Below, one piece after another: positions 30,410 to 38,974 of a stretch of 62,169 nt of DNA. The stretch is from NCBI RefSeq assembly GCF_016632365.1, contig NZ_JAEPBH010000026.1, forward strand, positions 1-62,169, read 5' to 3'. This DNA is from Tenebrionibacter intestinalis. Its GTDB lineage: Bacteria > Pseudomonadota > Gammaproteobacteria > Enterobacterales > Enterobacteriaceae. A model generated the notes under the pieces. It made no database searches. It had not been told where the DNA came from and saw only the letters and a program-made list of their open reading frames with translations. The translations under genes and the position numbers were made by a program. How positions within the stretch are numbered: position 1 is the first letter of the stretch; the number at the start of each line of letters is the position of its first letter.

Positions 30410-30922
30410 ATGCAATTCGAGACCGGTGAAAAAACAGTGTGGTGCCTGCTACGCTGTAAACAAAATACGTGGCGCACAACAATGCTGTCGCTTGAACAGT
30501 TAGGACTGCGCGTACATTGCCCGCTCATTCATGAACGCAGACGGCGTAAAGATACACAAAATAGCTTTCGCCTGGTCTGTTATCCCGCATTTCCTGGTTA
30601 TATCTTTGTTTGTCTCAATGCCGAACGGTTTTCTGTAACGCCACTGTATTCCATTCCGGGAATTTTAGGGCTGGTTAAATGGGGAAAAAGAATTGCCCGT
30701 ATTGATAGTGCTACGATGTCAGCATTAATCATGGCAGGAACCAGAGTTCTGGAAGCCACAACGTCAGAGTTTCAGTGTATTGGAATCCCGGATAAGCTTA
30801 CTGCAACAATAAAAAGGATTTATGAACAAACCGATCCTGATGAACGCGTTAATTTTCTGCTTGATTTAGTTTCCCGGGAACGTATTGCGCTGATAAAGAA
30901 AGAAGAAAACCTGTCATATTAA
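30410..30922 (+). CDS. RfaH/NusG-family transcription antiterminator
   Basis: 170 residues. N-terminal NGN domain (about 8–105: VWCLLRCKQNTWRT, then YPAFPGYIFVCL, where RfaH has LFPNYLFVEF) and a KOW-type C-terminal domain (about 120–165: PDKLTATIKRIYEQTDPDERVN, then FLLDLVSRE against RfaH LLLNLINKE). Specialised NusG paralogues such as RfaH bind paused RNA polymerase at an ops-type site and carry it, with ribosomes, through long foreign operons. It stands 97 bases before the acyl-carrier gene, so it probably drives that operon. An AAGGAAC ribosome site precedes the ATG. Not the housekeeping rfaH, whose usual context is different. Confidence 0.85.
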   Translation: MQFETGEKTVWCLLRCKQNTWRTTMLSLEQLGLRVHCPLIHERRRRKDTQNSFRLVCYPAFPGYIFVCLNAERFSVTPLYSIPGILGLVKWGKRIARIDSATMSALIMAGTRVLEATTSEFQCIGIPDKLTATIKRIYEQTDPDERVNFLLDLVSRERIALIKKEENLSY

Positions 30923-31019
30923 TTTTACTGCTTCTCACCATATTTACGCTAACCCCATCCGATGGCTACGTTGGAAAATTAACGGGCTATATTTTTAAAA
31001 CCATACAGGAGTTATTGCT

Positions 31020-31250
31020 ATGTCATTTCATGAACTTGTTAAACAACAAATATCGGATCTTACCGATTTTGATGTGAATCAACTACGAAATGAGACGTCG
31101 GTAGCGGAAATTGGCCTGGCAAGCCTCGATTTTCTCTCCATACAGGTAGCGATTAAAAGAAAGCTGGATATAGAAATCGATCTTAATCGATTAACTACTG
31201 CCAATGTTACTACATACGGGGACCTCATTACTTTTCTGGAAACATATTAA
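31020..31250 (+). CDS. Specialised acyl carrier protein
   Basis: 76 residues, acidic, four-helix ACP pattern. The phosphopantetheine serine is Ser35 in EIGLASLDFLSIQ, with Ala in place of the usual Asp before Ser-Leu, which marks it as distinct from housekeeping AcpP. AGGAG ribosome site. 17 bases before the ketosynthase. It would carry the growing acyl chain of this cassette after modification by a host phosphopantetheinyl transferase, as no such enzyme is encoded here. Confidence 0.9.
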   Translation: MSFHELVKQQISDLTDFDVNQLRNETSVAEIGLASLDFLSIQVAIKRKLDIEIDLNRLTTANVTTYGDLITFLETY

Positions 31251-31267
31251 CAGGAGTATACGACATC

Positions 31268-32515
31268 ATGAACAGAGTCGTTGTTACGGGGTATGGCGCT
31301 ATTTGCCCACTGGGTGATAACAGTGGCGATATCTGGCAGGCCATTATGAGAAAAGAAAGAGGCTACACGCGTGTCGACAACCCAGGCGAGGGCATTAATG
31401 CCCGTTTCTTTGGGAAAATCGAGCGCCCGCTTAACCTCCGCGCTTTTTCTAAAAGAATACTTAAAAATACGCCGCGCTTTGCACAACTTGCCCTGATTGC
31501 AGCAAAGGATGCTATTGCTATGGCGTTTGCCGATACTCACACCCCGCTTGCGCACTATTCGCCACGGCAATGCGGCGCAATTGTCGGCACCGGTTGGGGA
31601 GGGTTTGATGATACTGCTGCGAATTTTTATCAGTACCGTGAAGGTACGGCGTCCATTCAGAGCTGTTTTCACACTATGCCCAGTATTGCAACATCGGCTG
31701 TTGCCATTAACTGGGGTTTAAAGGGCTATCAGAATACGCCGGTCGCCGCCTGCGCTACCGGAAATATTGCGATTGGCGATGCCTGGGCACTGCTTAAAAG
31801 CGGCACAGTGCAAATGTTGCTGGCTGGCGGGGCGGAAAGTACGCTCACGCCTTTTCCTGTGTGGTCGATAGACGTGCTCGGCGCGCTCAGCAAGGAGCAG
31901 CACGATCCGGTTAAAGCCTGCTGCCCGTTTAGCCGGGAGCGTAGCGGTTTTGTGATGTCGGAAGGCGCAGCCATGCTTTGCCTGGAGACGCTGGATAACG
32001 CCCGGCGGCGTAATGCGGTTATCTATGGCGAAATTGTTGGATACGCCAATCACAGCGATGCCTGGGTAAACCTGACCGCGCCAGCTCCGGATTATGAAGG
32101 AAAAATTGCCGCAATGACGGGCGCGTTGCACAGCGCGGGCCTGACGATTAATGAGATTGATTATATCAATGCGCACGGAACGTCAACGCCGGCCAATGAT
32201 GTGAACGAGACAGAGGTAATTAAAAAAGTTTTTGGTGAGCGCGCCCACTCTGTCCCGATATCCAGCACAAAATCGTATACCGGCCACCTCATTGCCGCTG
32301 CCGGAGCGATTGAAACGATATTTTGCCTGAACAGCATAAATGGCGACGTGGTTCCGGCGACCATCAACCTCCGCCACCCTGATCCGGCATGTGATTTAGA
32401 CTACGTTGCCAACGAACACCGTTACCTTTCGCAGCTTAAGCATGTCATGAACGTTAACTATGGCTTTGGCGGCGCGAATAGCTGCCTGATTATCAAAAGG
32501 ATGTTGAATGATTAA
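31268..32515 (+). CDS. FabF-like beta-ketoacyl-ACP synthase
   Basis: 415 residues of the KAS II type. The thiolase-fold catalytic triad is complete: Cys162 in VAACATGNIAIG, His303 in NAHGTSTPAND and His340 in KSYTGHLIAAAG. The C-terminal NYGFGGANSCLI loop is present. It should condense malonyl-ACP with an acyl-ACP. Single ketosynthase without a chain-length-factor partner, so closer to fatty-acid than to type II aromatic polyketide logic. Its last codons overlap the next gene by 8 bases. Confidence 0.93.
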   Translation: MNRVVVTGYGAICPLGDNSGDIWQAIMRKERGYTRVDNPGEGINARFFGKIERPLNLRAFSKRILKNTPRFAQLALIAAKDAIAMAFADTHTPLAHYSPRQCGAIVGTGWGGFDDTAANFYQYREGTASIQSCFHTMPSIATSAVAINWGLKGYQNTPVAACATGNIAIGDAWALLKSGTVQMLLAGGAESTLTPFPVWSIDVLGALSKEQHDPVKACCPFSRERSGFVMSEGAAMLCLETLDNARRRNAVIYGEIVGYANHSDAWVNLTAPAPDYEGKIAAMTGALHSAGLTINEIDYINAHGTSTPANDVNETEVIKKVFGERAHSVPISSTKSYTGHLIAAAGAIETIFCLNSINGDVVPATINLRHPDPACDLDYVANEHRYLSQLKHVMNVNYGFGGANSCLIIKRMLND

Positions 32516-33275
32516 GGCGTTTGATAATGAAGATATAAAGCGTTGGGCGCATTTTTCCGGGGATTACAATGGTATTCACTTTGACGCTGAGCTGGCGAGG
32601 AAAAATGGTCTCAGGGATATAATCATCCAGGGGATGCTGGCTCTGACAGAAGTAAAAATACAATTGTGCCCCAGGGTGGATAAACCCTCTACAATACATT
32701 TCTATCTGAAAGAACCTGTCGCCAGAGACACCGATATCCATTATCAGCTCTGCGCACGCCCGGGCGGCTATTTTTGCTCGGCGTCCACATCGGATAAAAC
32801 GTGTATTACCGGCAGACTGAAAGAGGGCATCCCGGGGGCAATAGCGCGAGCCGCTACGCCTGTCGATATCGATAATAGGTTTATTCATGAACAGCTAACG
32901 CTCCTTCGCATGCTATTTCCGGATATGAAAGAAAGCTGGATATTAATGGATGCCTTTCTTTTCAGCGTTTGCTTTAAATATCAGCATGGCGATCCTTTCT
33001 TTATGAAAGCGAAGAAGATAACGCGCCAGCCGGATAAGTCCAGAGTCGTCACATACCAGGTTGACCAGACCATTATTCTCACTGATGGCATATTTAACTA
33101 TGATTTTACCGATCTTGCAGGATTAACTTTTTATTTTCAGGACAGGGATATTATTAAGGAAGACTTTTCAGTCTATAGCATCCTTGATTATCAGGTCTAT
33201 TATCATCAGAAACTTCTTTTTCAGTCCTCAATGGGAAGCGTCACCCGGGCCTCATTAAATGAAGGGCAGCAATAA
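32508..33275 (+). CDS. MaoC-like hot-dog dehydratase
   Basis: 255 residues. The hydratase-2 motif FSGDYNGIHFDAELARKNG (16–34) keeps Asp19 and His24; the following helix reads IIQGM where most MaoC proteins have HGM. The N-terminal 110 residues form one hot-dog domain; residues 125–250 may form a second, degenerate one. Likely 3-hydroxyacyl-ACP dehydratase or enoyl hydratase of the cassette. Translation is coupled to the ketosynthase (ATGATTAA overlap). Confidence 0.82.
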   Translation: MIKAFDNEDIKRWAHFSGDYNGIHFDAELARKNGLRDIIIQGMLALTEVKIQLCPRVDKPSTIHFYLKEPVARDTDIHYQLCARPGGYFCSASTSDKTCITGRLKEGIPGAIARAATPVDIDNRFIHEQLTLLRMLFPDMKESWILMDAFLFSVCFKYQHGDPFFMKAKKITRQPDKSRVVTYQVDQTIILTDGIFNYDFTDLAGLTFYFQDRDIIKEDFSVYSILDYQVYYHQKLLFQSSMGSVTRASLNEGQQ

Positions 33276-33276
33276 T

Positions 33277-34020
33277 ATGGTCAGAAAAAATAAATGGGTG
33301 CTGGTCACGGGCGGCAGTCGTGGTATCGGAGCCTGTATTGTAACGACATTAGCCGGTGCCGGTTATGACGTTATCTTTACCTGCCATGACAGCCAAAAAG
33401 AGGCGCTACGGTTAGTTGATGAGGTCAGTCATGATAACAGCCGGTGCCAGTATTACCGATGCGACGTTAGCGATGCTGAGCAGGTGAAAAAGCTCTGTAA
33501 GCATTTAATCACAGAGTATGGCGCGCCTTACGCTATCATTAATAATGCCGGAATAACGCTGGATAACCTCCTGATTAATACACGTTCCGAAGACTGGCAT
33601 CGCATTATTGCGACAAATCTGGACGCACAGTTTTATTTTTCTCAACAACTTTTACCGGCCATGCTCTCAACCGGAAGCGGTTGCATTATTGGTATTAGTT
33701 CGGTTGCGGGTATCAGAGGAAATATTGGCCAGACAGCCTACTCGGCCTCAAAAGCGGCGCAGACAGGCTTTACCCGTAGTCTGGCAAGAGAGGTCGGACG
33801 ATTTAATATTCGTGTTAACAGTATCGCCCCAGGCATTATTGATACCGCTATGCTCAAATTATTGCCTCCAAAAGCTTTAACACGGCTGGTTTCTCAGGTT
33901 GCACTTGGTAAACCCGGTTGCACGGAAGATATAGCTGCTATGGTGGAATTCTTATTAAGCGATCGTGCGCGTTATATTACCGGCCAGACGCTGGTGATAG
34001 ACGGTGGATTGTCAATTTAA
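33277..34020 (+). CDS. FabG-like 3-oxoacyl-ACP reductase
   Basis: 247 residues, classical SDR: TGGSRGIG (11–18), NNAGI (about 89–93), catalytic Ser142, Tyr155 and Lys159 (SSVAG…YSASK), ending GQTLVIDGG. Reduces 3-ketoacyl-ACP with NADPH. ATG at 33277 is preferred because AAGGGC lies nine bases upstream; an earlier ATG at 33259 overlaps the dehydratase but lacks a ribosome site. Confidence 0.92.
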   Translation: MVRKNKWVLVTGGSRGIGACIVTTLAGAGYDVIFTCHDSQKEALRLVDEVSHDNSRCQYYRCDVSDAEQVKKLCKHLITEYGAPYAIINNAGITLDNLLINTRSEDWHRIIATNLDAQFYFSQQLLPAMLSTGSGCIIGISSVAGIRGNIGQTAYSASKAAQTGFTRSLAREVGRFNIRVNSIAPGIIDTAMLKLLPPKALTRLVSQVALGKPGCTEDIAAMVEFLLSDRARYITGQTLVIDGGLSI

Positions 34021-34036
34021 CAAAAAGGTTAACTGT

Positions 34037-34960
34037 ATGAAATTAAGGAAAGTACCGAATGAGGTATTCAGCATGATGGATCTTAATGCGAAATTTAACT
34101 ATCGCTGGATGCCGGATACGACATTTTCACTGATGGGGTTGGGTATATCCTACTTGCTGGAATTCTTCGAGTTTTACGGCGATGCAATCAGTAAATATTA
34201 TGACCGGTTTATTAAAAACACCCCCTACGAAGACTCGCGATTTCATGATTTTATTTCTCAGGAGCGGCGGCATGCCGCCGCGCACAAGCGCCTGAATATG
34301 TTTATGGCTAAAAACCATCTGCCGCCGACGCGGGAAAAATACCACCCCCGCGTTTATGATTTCATGTATATGACGTATAAAACGTTTGTTGAACCGAATA
34401 TTCAGGGGATTGAGGCAGATGAAAAAGACGGTAAAACGCTTGATGGCGATAGCTTTCGTGAAGCGCTAAAAACACTTGCTGTATTTGAAACGGAAGTGTG
34501 TATGGCCGCATTTTCTTTTTTTGATAATTTATTTGATAAAGGAAAAATTGAGCATATCGCATCGTTATCCGAGAACCTGGCCGTGCTGTATCTTCTCGGC
34601 TATCACTATGCTGAAGAGATGGAGCATTGTCATGTTTCTATTGAAACCTACGAAAATATCTATGGTGAAACACTCTGGAATGAGAAGTCAATAGAACAAT
34701 ATAGTGGCAACAACGATATCCTCTCACACCGTATTATTAACGCCACGCTGTTTGTCGCCCGGGAAATGGGCGTAGAAATCACGGTTAAACAGATAAACTC
34801 ACGACTGCCGGACAGAAAAAGAAGTATACGTCCGGGGTTTAATGCCAAAAGCGCGCGGGAAAAATCTAAAATCGATTATTTAGTCAATAAATGGGATTTG
34901 GAGTGGGAGCCGCTGCTGCTCAGTAAAATTAAACAACAGCTACAGGAACGGGCAGCCTGA
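34037..34960 (+). CDS. Ferritin-like di-iron protein, COG3687/PF10118 type
   Basis: 307 residues, cytosolic, helical. Two ExxH motifs (Glu76–His79 in QERRHAAAH and Glu194–His197 in EEMEHCH) plus helix carboxylates Glu42/Glu45 and Glu151/Glu153 give the ligand set of a four-helix di-iron site. The family is labelled metal-dependent hydrolase in databases, but the ligands look more like a di-iron oxygenase or oxidase. In this cassette it may hydroxylate, desaturate or otherwise oxidise the acyl chain (inference). The ATG at 34037 follows an AAAAGG site. Confidence 0.78.
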   Translation: MKLRKVPNEVFSMMDLNAKFNYRWMPDTTFSLMGLGISYLLEFFEFYGDAISKYYDRFIKNTPYEDSRFHDFISQERRHAAAHKRLNMFMAKNHLPPTREKYHPRVYDFMYMTYKTFVEPNIQGIEADEKDGKTLDGDSFREALKTLAVFETEVCMAAFSFFDNLFDKGKIEHIASLSENLAVLYLLGYHYAEEMEHCHVSIETYENIYGETLWNEKSIEQYSGNNDILSHRIINATLFVAREMGVEITVKQINSRLPDRKRSIRPGFNAKSAREKSKIDYLVNKWDLEWEPLLLSKIKQQLQERAA

Positions 34961-35001
34961 GGCAGGAAAAACGGCTGATAACGAATAAGGATAAATACCC
35001 T

Positions 35002-36579
35002 ATGAATATGCGCTCCCGGCCCACGCGGGATGACGACAGGACGCCGCGCCTGGATAATTCACATAACCGCCACGTGACTCAAAAACCTGCCCTTGTCATT
35101 ATTTTTTATTATCAACGTTGCCCGCAGGTGTTGTCTGAAGCTCTCACATTGCTTTGTACGTCAGCATATACCCTGCGTACCGTGAATTTGTGCGAGTGCC
35201 CGTTGCAGGAAGAAGGCGATAGTGCAACGTTAACAACGGTGCAACGGATTAATGCGGCGTTTGAACGGGCCGTAACCGGACATCACACGATAATAGCGAT
35301 CGGCGCAGGCGAAGCGGCGTTGCCGGCGGCCTGCTGGGTTCACGACTATGCGCCTGCGCTGGCAGCGCTAATACTTGCGGCGCCGCGCTTTTTGAGCAGC
35401 CCTGGCGGGATGGCGACATCTTTTCAGCGTGAAGCGACCTGGATGCGCCGCCGGTTATTCTCAGACTGCGCGGCCATTGGCATACCTGTGCTGCTGGCCT
35501 ATACCTGCCGTATTTTACGGCGGGAAAAATCGGCGCTCGCAACGCTTAAGGCAGGGCTGGCAACGGCCGTTGTCCATCAGGAAATCGTCGAAGTTGACAA
35601 GCCGTCTGCATATGCCCGGCTGGCAACGTTATTTGAACAGTTTATCCAGCATAGCCGCAGCCTGTCGGCTGATACGCTGTCTTTGCTGTATGCCGACTGT
35701 GCCGGTAATACCTGTGAGGAGAGAAACCGGCTTAGTGAAGCGGAAACAAACAGGATTAAAAGAGTGTACTGGCAATTAAGTCGTGCCGCGCTCACTGTGT
35801 GTGGTCGTCATTCGACAGGTATTGCTCTGGGGCTGGAACACGGGTTTGATTCCGGTGTGATGCTGGATTATGTCTACAGCAATCAGGCGACCGGCAAAAA
35901 TGGGGTAGGCCGGTTTATTGACAGGCTTTATCTTAATAGTATTCCCTGGCGGGGGGTAAGGATCAGAGAGCAACTGGTTGCGCAGTTTATCGCCGGGGCT
36001 GTCGGCAGGTTAAAGGGCAGGGGGAATGAGATCAACCTGCTGGATATTGCCGCAGGCTATGGCCGGTATTTCTTTCAGCTTCCTGAACAAACGCTGCTGG
36101 CGATTAACGCGGCTTTACTCAGGGATTACGATCCGCTAAACGTTGCGCGCGGAAACGCGCTTATTCAGGAAAAAGGGCTGGAAAACAGCGTAACTTACCA
36201 GCAAGCCGATGCTTTTTCTGAAGCAGACCTGACGGCGCTTCCTGCGGATCGCACGCTTGCGATAGCTTCCGGGTTTTATGAACTTTTTAGCGATAATGCG
36301 CAGGTTTTAATGTCTCTCAGGGGGATTTCACGCTCGCTGATGCCGGGGGGATATCTGGTTTATACCGGTATCCCCTGGCACCCCAGGCAGGAGTTTATGG
36401 CGAGGGTTATGGTGCGTAATGGCGATAAAAGCGCATGGGTTTTGCGCCGACGCACGCAGCGTGAACTGGATTTTCTTATTGCCAGCGCTGGCTTTGTGAA
36501 ATTAACCCAGCGTACCGATCCCTGGGGCATTTTCTCCGTGTCGTTAGCCTGTAAACTCCCGACAGAGAGCGCTCCTTAA
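35002..36579 (+). CDS. Alpha/beta-hydrolase-like domain fused to SAM-dependent methyltransferase
   Basis: 525 residues. Residues about 30–240 look like an alpha/beta hydrolase, but the nucleophile elbow reads GAGEA (101–105), with Gly where GxSxG has Ser, so esterase activity is doubtful. Residues about 270–520 match the PF12147-type methyltransferase: GLEHGFDSGVMLDYVY, DRLYLNSIPWRG, SAM motif I LLDIAAGYG (346–354), ASGFYELF and PGGYLVYTGIPWHPR. Such fused proteins occur near lipid genes in other proteobacteria. A substrate in the acyl pathway, perhaps a free carboxyl or hydroxyl, is inferred from context. 41 bases after the di-iron gene; last gene of the cassette. Confidence 0.8.
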   Translation: MNMRSRPTRDDDRTPRLDNSHNRHVTQKPALVIIFYYQRCPQVLSEALTLLCTSAYTLRTVNLCECPLQEEGDSATLTTVQRINAAFERAVTGHHTIIAIGAGEAALPAACWVHDYAPALAALILAAPRFLSSPGGMATSFQREATWMRRRLFSDCAAIGIPVLLAYTCRILRREKSALATLKAGLATAVVHQEIVEVDKPSAYARLATLFEQFIQHSRSLSADTLSLLYADCAGNTCEERNRLSEAETNRIKRVYWQLSRAALTVCGRHSTGIALGLEHGFDSGVMLDYVYSNQATGKNGVGRFIDRLYLNSIPWRGVRIREQLVAQFIAGAVGRLKGRGNEINLLDIAAGYGRYFFQLPEQTLLAINAALLRDYDPLNVARGNALIQEKGLENSVTYQQADAFSEADLTALPADRTLAIASGFYELFSDNAQVLMSLRGISRSLMPGGYLVYTGIPWHPRQEFMARVMVRNGDKSAWVLRRRTQRELDFLIASAGFVKLTQRTDPWGIFSVSLACKLPTESAP

Positions 36580-36752
36580 TGCGGCTGCTGAGACTGCTGA
36601 CAAACCCCATCCTGTCGCAGGCAGGATGAAACACAATAAAAAATATGGAAAGCCAACGCCTTGGTTTTCGCCCGCTTACCACAAAGCAGGAAAAAACGGA
36701 GTTTTTCCTGCTTTGTTAATAAACTGAGCAGCCGCTTTGCGGCTGCTTTTTT
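36580..36752. repeat. Family-S structured repeat (copy C)
   Basis: The core 36590–36726 matches copies A1 and B: CATCCTGTC-GCA-GGCAGGATG, GAAAGCCAA…TTGGTTTTC and AAGCAGGAAAAAAC…TTTTTCCTGCTTT. A 10-bp sequence TGCGGCTGCT lies on both sides (36580–36589 and 36738–36747), the right copy being one arm of a terminator. It begins right at the methyltransferase stop, between convergent genes. Confidence 0.75.
36727..36752 (+). terminator. Terminator at the end of the acyl cassette
   Basis: AGCAGCCGC-TTT-GCGGCTGCT followed by five T; probably also serves rnb from the other side. Confidence 0.85.
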
Positions 36753-36763
36753 GAACCCGGTAA

Positions 36764-38695
36764 TCAGGCCGTCGGCCGACAGATGATGCTACGGGTTTCC
36801 ATGCGCACTTCAGCGATAGTTACATCTATTACATCGGTGACTTTATAAGCGGTTTCACCTTTGATTTGCACCGTACCATTTTCCTGACTGCATACCAGCT
36901 CATCACGTACCGCGTGCAGGAACGGCGCAGGGATAAAGGCAATGGCGCCGTTATCAACCAGACGAATGCGCATACCGCCACGGCTGATATCGATAATTTC
37001 CGCCGGGAAGCGGGTATCGGTACCGGCATGTTTTTGTAAAAAACGGGCGTACAGCCAGTCCCCCACGTCGCGCTCCGCCATGCGATTCAGGCGGCGGCGC
37101 TCGCTCATCTGCACTGTCAGATCTTCCTGCGGACGCGGTGCGGATTCGCCTTTAATAATCGCTTTCAGCAGACGGTGGTTAACCATATCGCCAAATTTGC
37201 GGATAGGCGATGTCCAGGTTGCATAAGCCTCCAGACCAAGACCAAAGTGCGGGCCGGGCTGCGTGCTGATCTCTGCGAAAGATTGATAGCGGCGGATGCG
37301 GCTGTCTAAAAAACCGGTCGGCTGCGCGTCGAGTTCGCGGCGCAGTTTGCAGAAACCTTCAAGCGTCAGCACCTCTTCGGCGTCAATATGCACCCCGTAG
37401 GTTTTCAGCATTGCGGCAAGTTGTTCAGTATTAGCCGGGTCAAAACCGGTATGAACGTTATAGATGCCAAAACCCAGGCGCTCGCGCAGCACAATAGCGG
37501 CGCAGACGTTAGCGGCAATCATGGCCTCTTCGACGATACGGTTAGCGATGCGGCGCGGTTCGGCGACAATGTCCAGCACTTCGCCTTGCTCGCCAAGTAC
37601 AAAGCGGTAATCCGGGCGATCTTTAAATACCAGCGCATGTTCGTGTCGCCAGCCGCTGCGGCATTCGCATACGCGCTGCAATAGCGTTAACTGCTGTGCG
37701 ATAGCGTCGCTTTCCGGCTGCCAGCTTCCCTGGCCTTCAAGCCAGTCAGAGACATCGTCATAGACCAGCTTCGCTTTGGATTCTATCGTGGCGGTAAAGA
37801 AGCGAATGTCGTCGATAGCGCCATTATCGAGCAGCGTCATACGGCAGGCGAGCGCCGGGCGCACTTCATTTGGACGCAGCGAACACAAATCGTCGGACAG
37901 CTCGCGCGGCAGCATCGGGATATTAAAGCCCGGCAGGTAGTTGGTGAAAGCGCGTATCCGGGCGGCTTTGTCCAGTTTACTGTCTGCGGCGATCCACGCG
38001 GTTGGATCGGCGATAGCGACCGTCAGGCGCAGTTTGCCCTCGGCGTCCTGCTCCACGTATAGCGCATCGTCCATATCCTGCGTGCTGGCGCTGTCGATAG
38101 TGACGAAATTCAGCGCCGTTAAATCTTCACGCGTCAGCCCCTCGTCAAGCATCTGCGTTGCCACGCCGTCTGGCGCTTCGCGTTCGAGATTGTGACGCGC
38201 CAGGGTGACCCACCACGGCGCGAAATGGTCATCGCCAAAGGTAATAAAGTGGGTCAGTTCAGCGTAAAAACCGCGATCGCCTTTCAGCGGGTGGCGGCGC
38301 ATTTCCGCCACGGCCCAGTCGCCTTCCTGGAATTCATGCTTCAGGCCGCGTTCGGGGCGACAGGGGATGGCATCTCTTAATAAAGGATGATCCGCAATGA
38401 TAGCGTAGCGATCCTCTTTTTTTTGCACGCGGCCCACAAAGCGAGTGAGAAACGGTTCGAGCAGCGCTTCCGGTTCGGCGGTTTCACGATCTTTGTCGGT
38501 GTGAATCACAGCGGTTACGCGGTCGCCGTGCATAACTTTTTTCATCTGCGGGGGCGGTATGAAGTAGCTTTTGTTGGCATCCACTTCAAGAAAGCCAAAT
38601 CCTTTTTCTGTGCCTTTTACCACCCCTTCGACGCGTGGCGTTTGAGCGTGGAGTTGCTGTTTTAGCTGAGCAAGCAGCGGGTTATCCTGAAACAT
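36764..38695 (-). CDS. rnb: Exoribonuclease II
   Basis: 643 residues (E. coli 644). Processive 3'-5' RNA degradation. Cold-shock domains (about 20–170: [25 protein letters not shown]), RNB catalytic domain with the magnesium Asp cluster in [12 protein letters not shown], the ARFL / [16 protein letters not shown] segments, and a C-terminal S1 domain. ATG at 38695 gives the conserved [15 protein letters not shown]; the frame is open upstream to 38839 but that part has no homology. Confidence 0.97.
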   Translation of the reverse strand: MFQDNPLLAQLKQQLHAQTPRVEGVVKGTEKGFGFLEVDANKSYFIPPPQMKKVMHGDRVTAVIHTDKDRETAEPEALLEPFLTRFVGRVQKKEDRYAIIADHPLLRDAIPCRPERGLKHEFQEGDWAVAEMRRHPLKGDRGFYAELTHFITFGDDHFAPWWVTLARHNLEREAPDGVATQMLDEGLTREDLTALNFVTIDSASTQDMDDALYVEQDAEGKLRLTVAIADPTAWIAADSKLDKAARIRAFTNYLPGFNIPMLPRELSDDLCSLRPNEVRPALACRMTLLDNGAIDDIRFFTATIESKAKLVYDDVSDWLEGQGSWQPESDAIAQQLTLLQRVCECRSGWRHEHALVFKDRPDYRFVLGEQGEVLDIVAEPRRIANRIVEEAMIAANVCAAIVLRERLGFGIYNVHTGFDPANTEQLAAMLKTYGVHIDAEEVLTLEGFCKLRRELDAQPTGFLDSRIRRYQSFAEISTQPGPHFGLGLEAYATWTSPIRKFGDMVNHRLLKAIIKGESAPRPQEDLTVQMSERRRLNRMAERDVGDWLYARFLQKHAGTDTRFPAEIIDISRGGMRIRLVDNGAIAFIPAPFLHAVRDELVCSQENGTVQIKGETAYKVTDVIDVTIAEVRMETRSIICRPTA

Positions 38696-38974
38696 AGCAT
38701 TGAGTTTTCGTGGCCTAAGAGCGGCAGACATTTTTACGCGAATACGCCTGTTGCAGCAAGCGCTGTTTCGTCTTAATCGGCGCAGCCCAGCCCTGTAGGG
38801 GCTGTCCAGCCAGCCGCAACGGCCACGCCATTCGGCCAAACCCCATGGCTAAGCGTGTAAAGCGGCGCCAGCGCAGTGTGGGTAACGACCGGGCAGATTG
38901 AGGTGAAAGAAAGGCGATAACGCATAGCGGAAAAAGCATAAGAAGCCGGGCGACGTCAGCCGCCCGGCGGGCGC

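Noticed and set aside
38696-38839. 48-residue N-terminal extension of RNase II
   Set aside because: No similarity to the family; the conserved start MFQDNPLL is at 38695.
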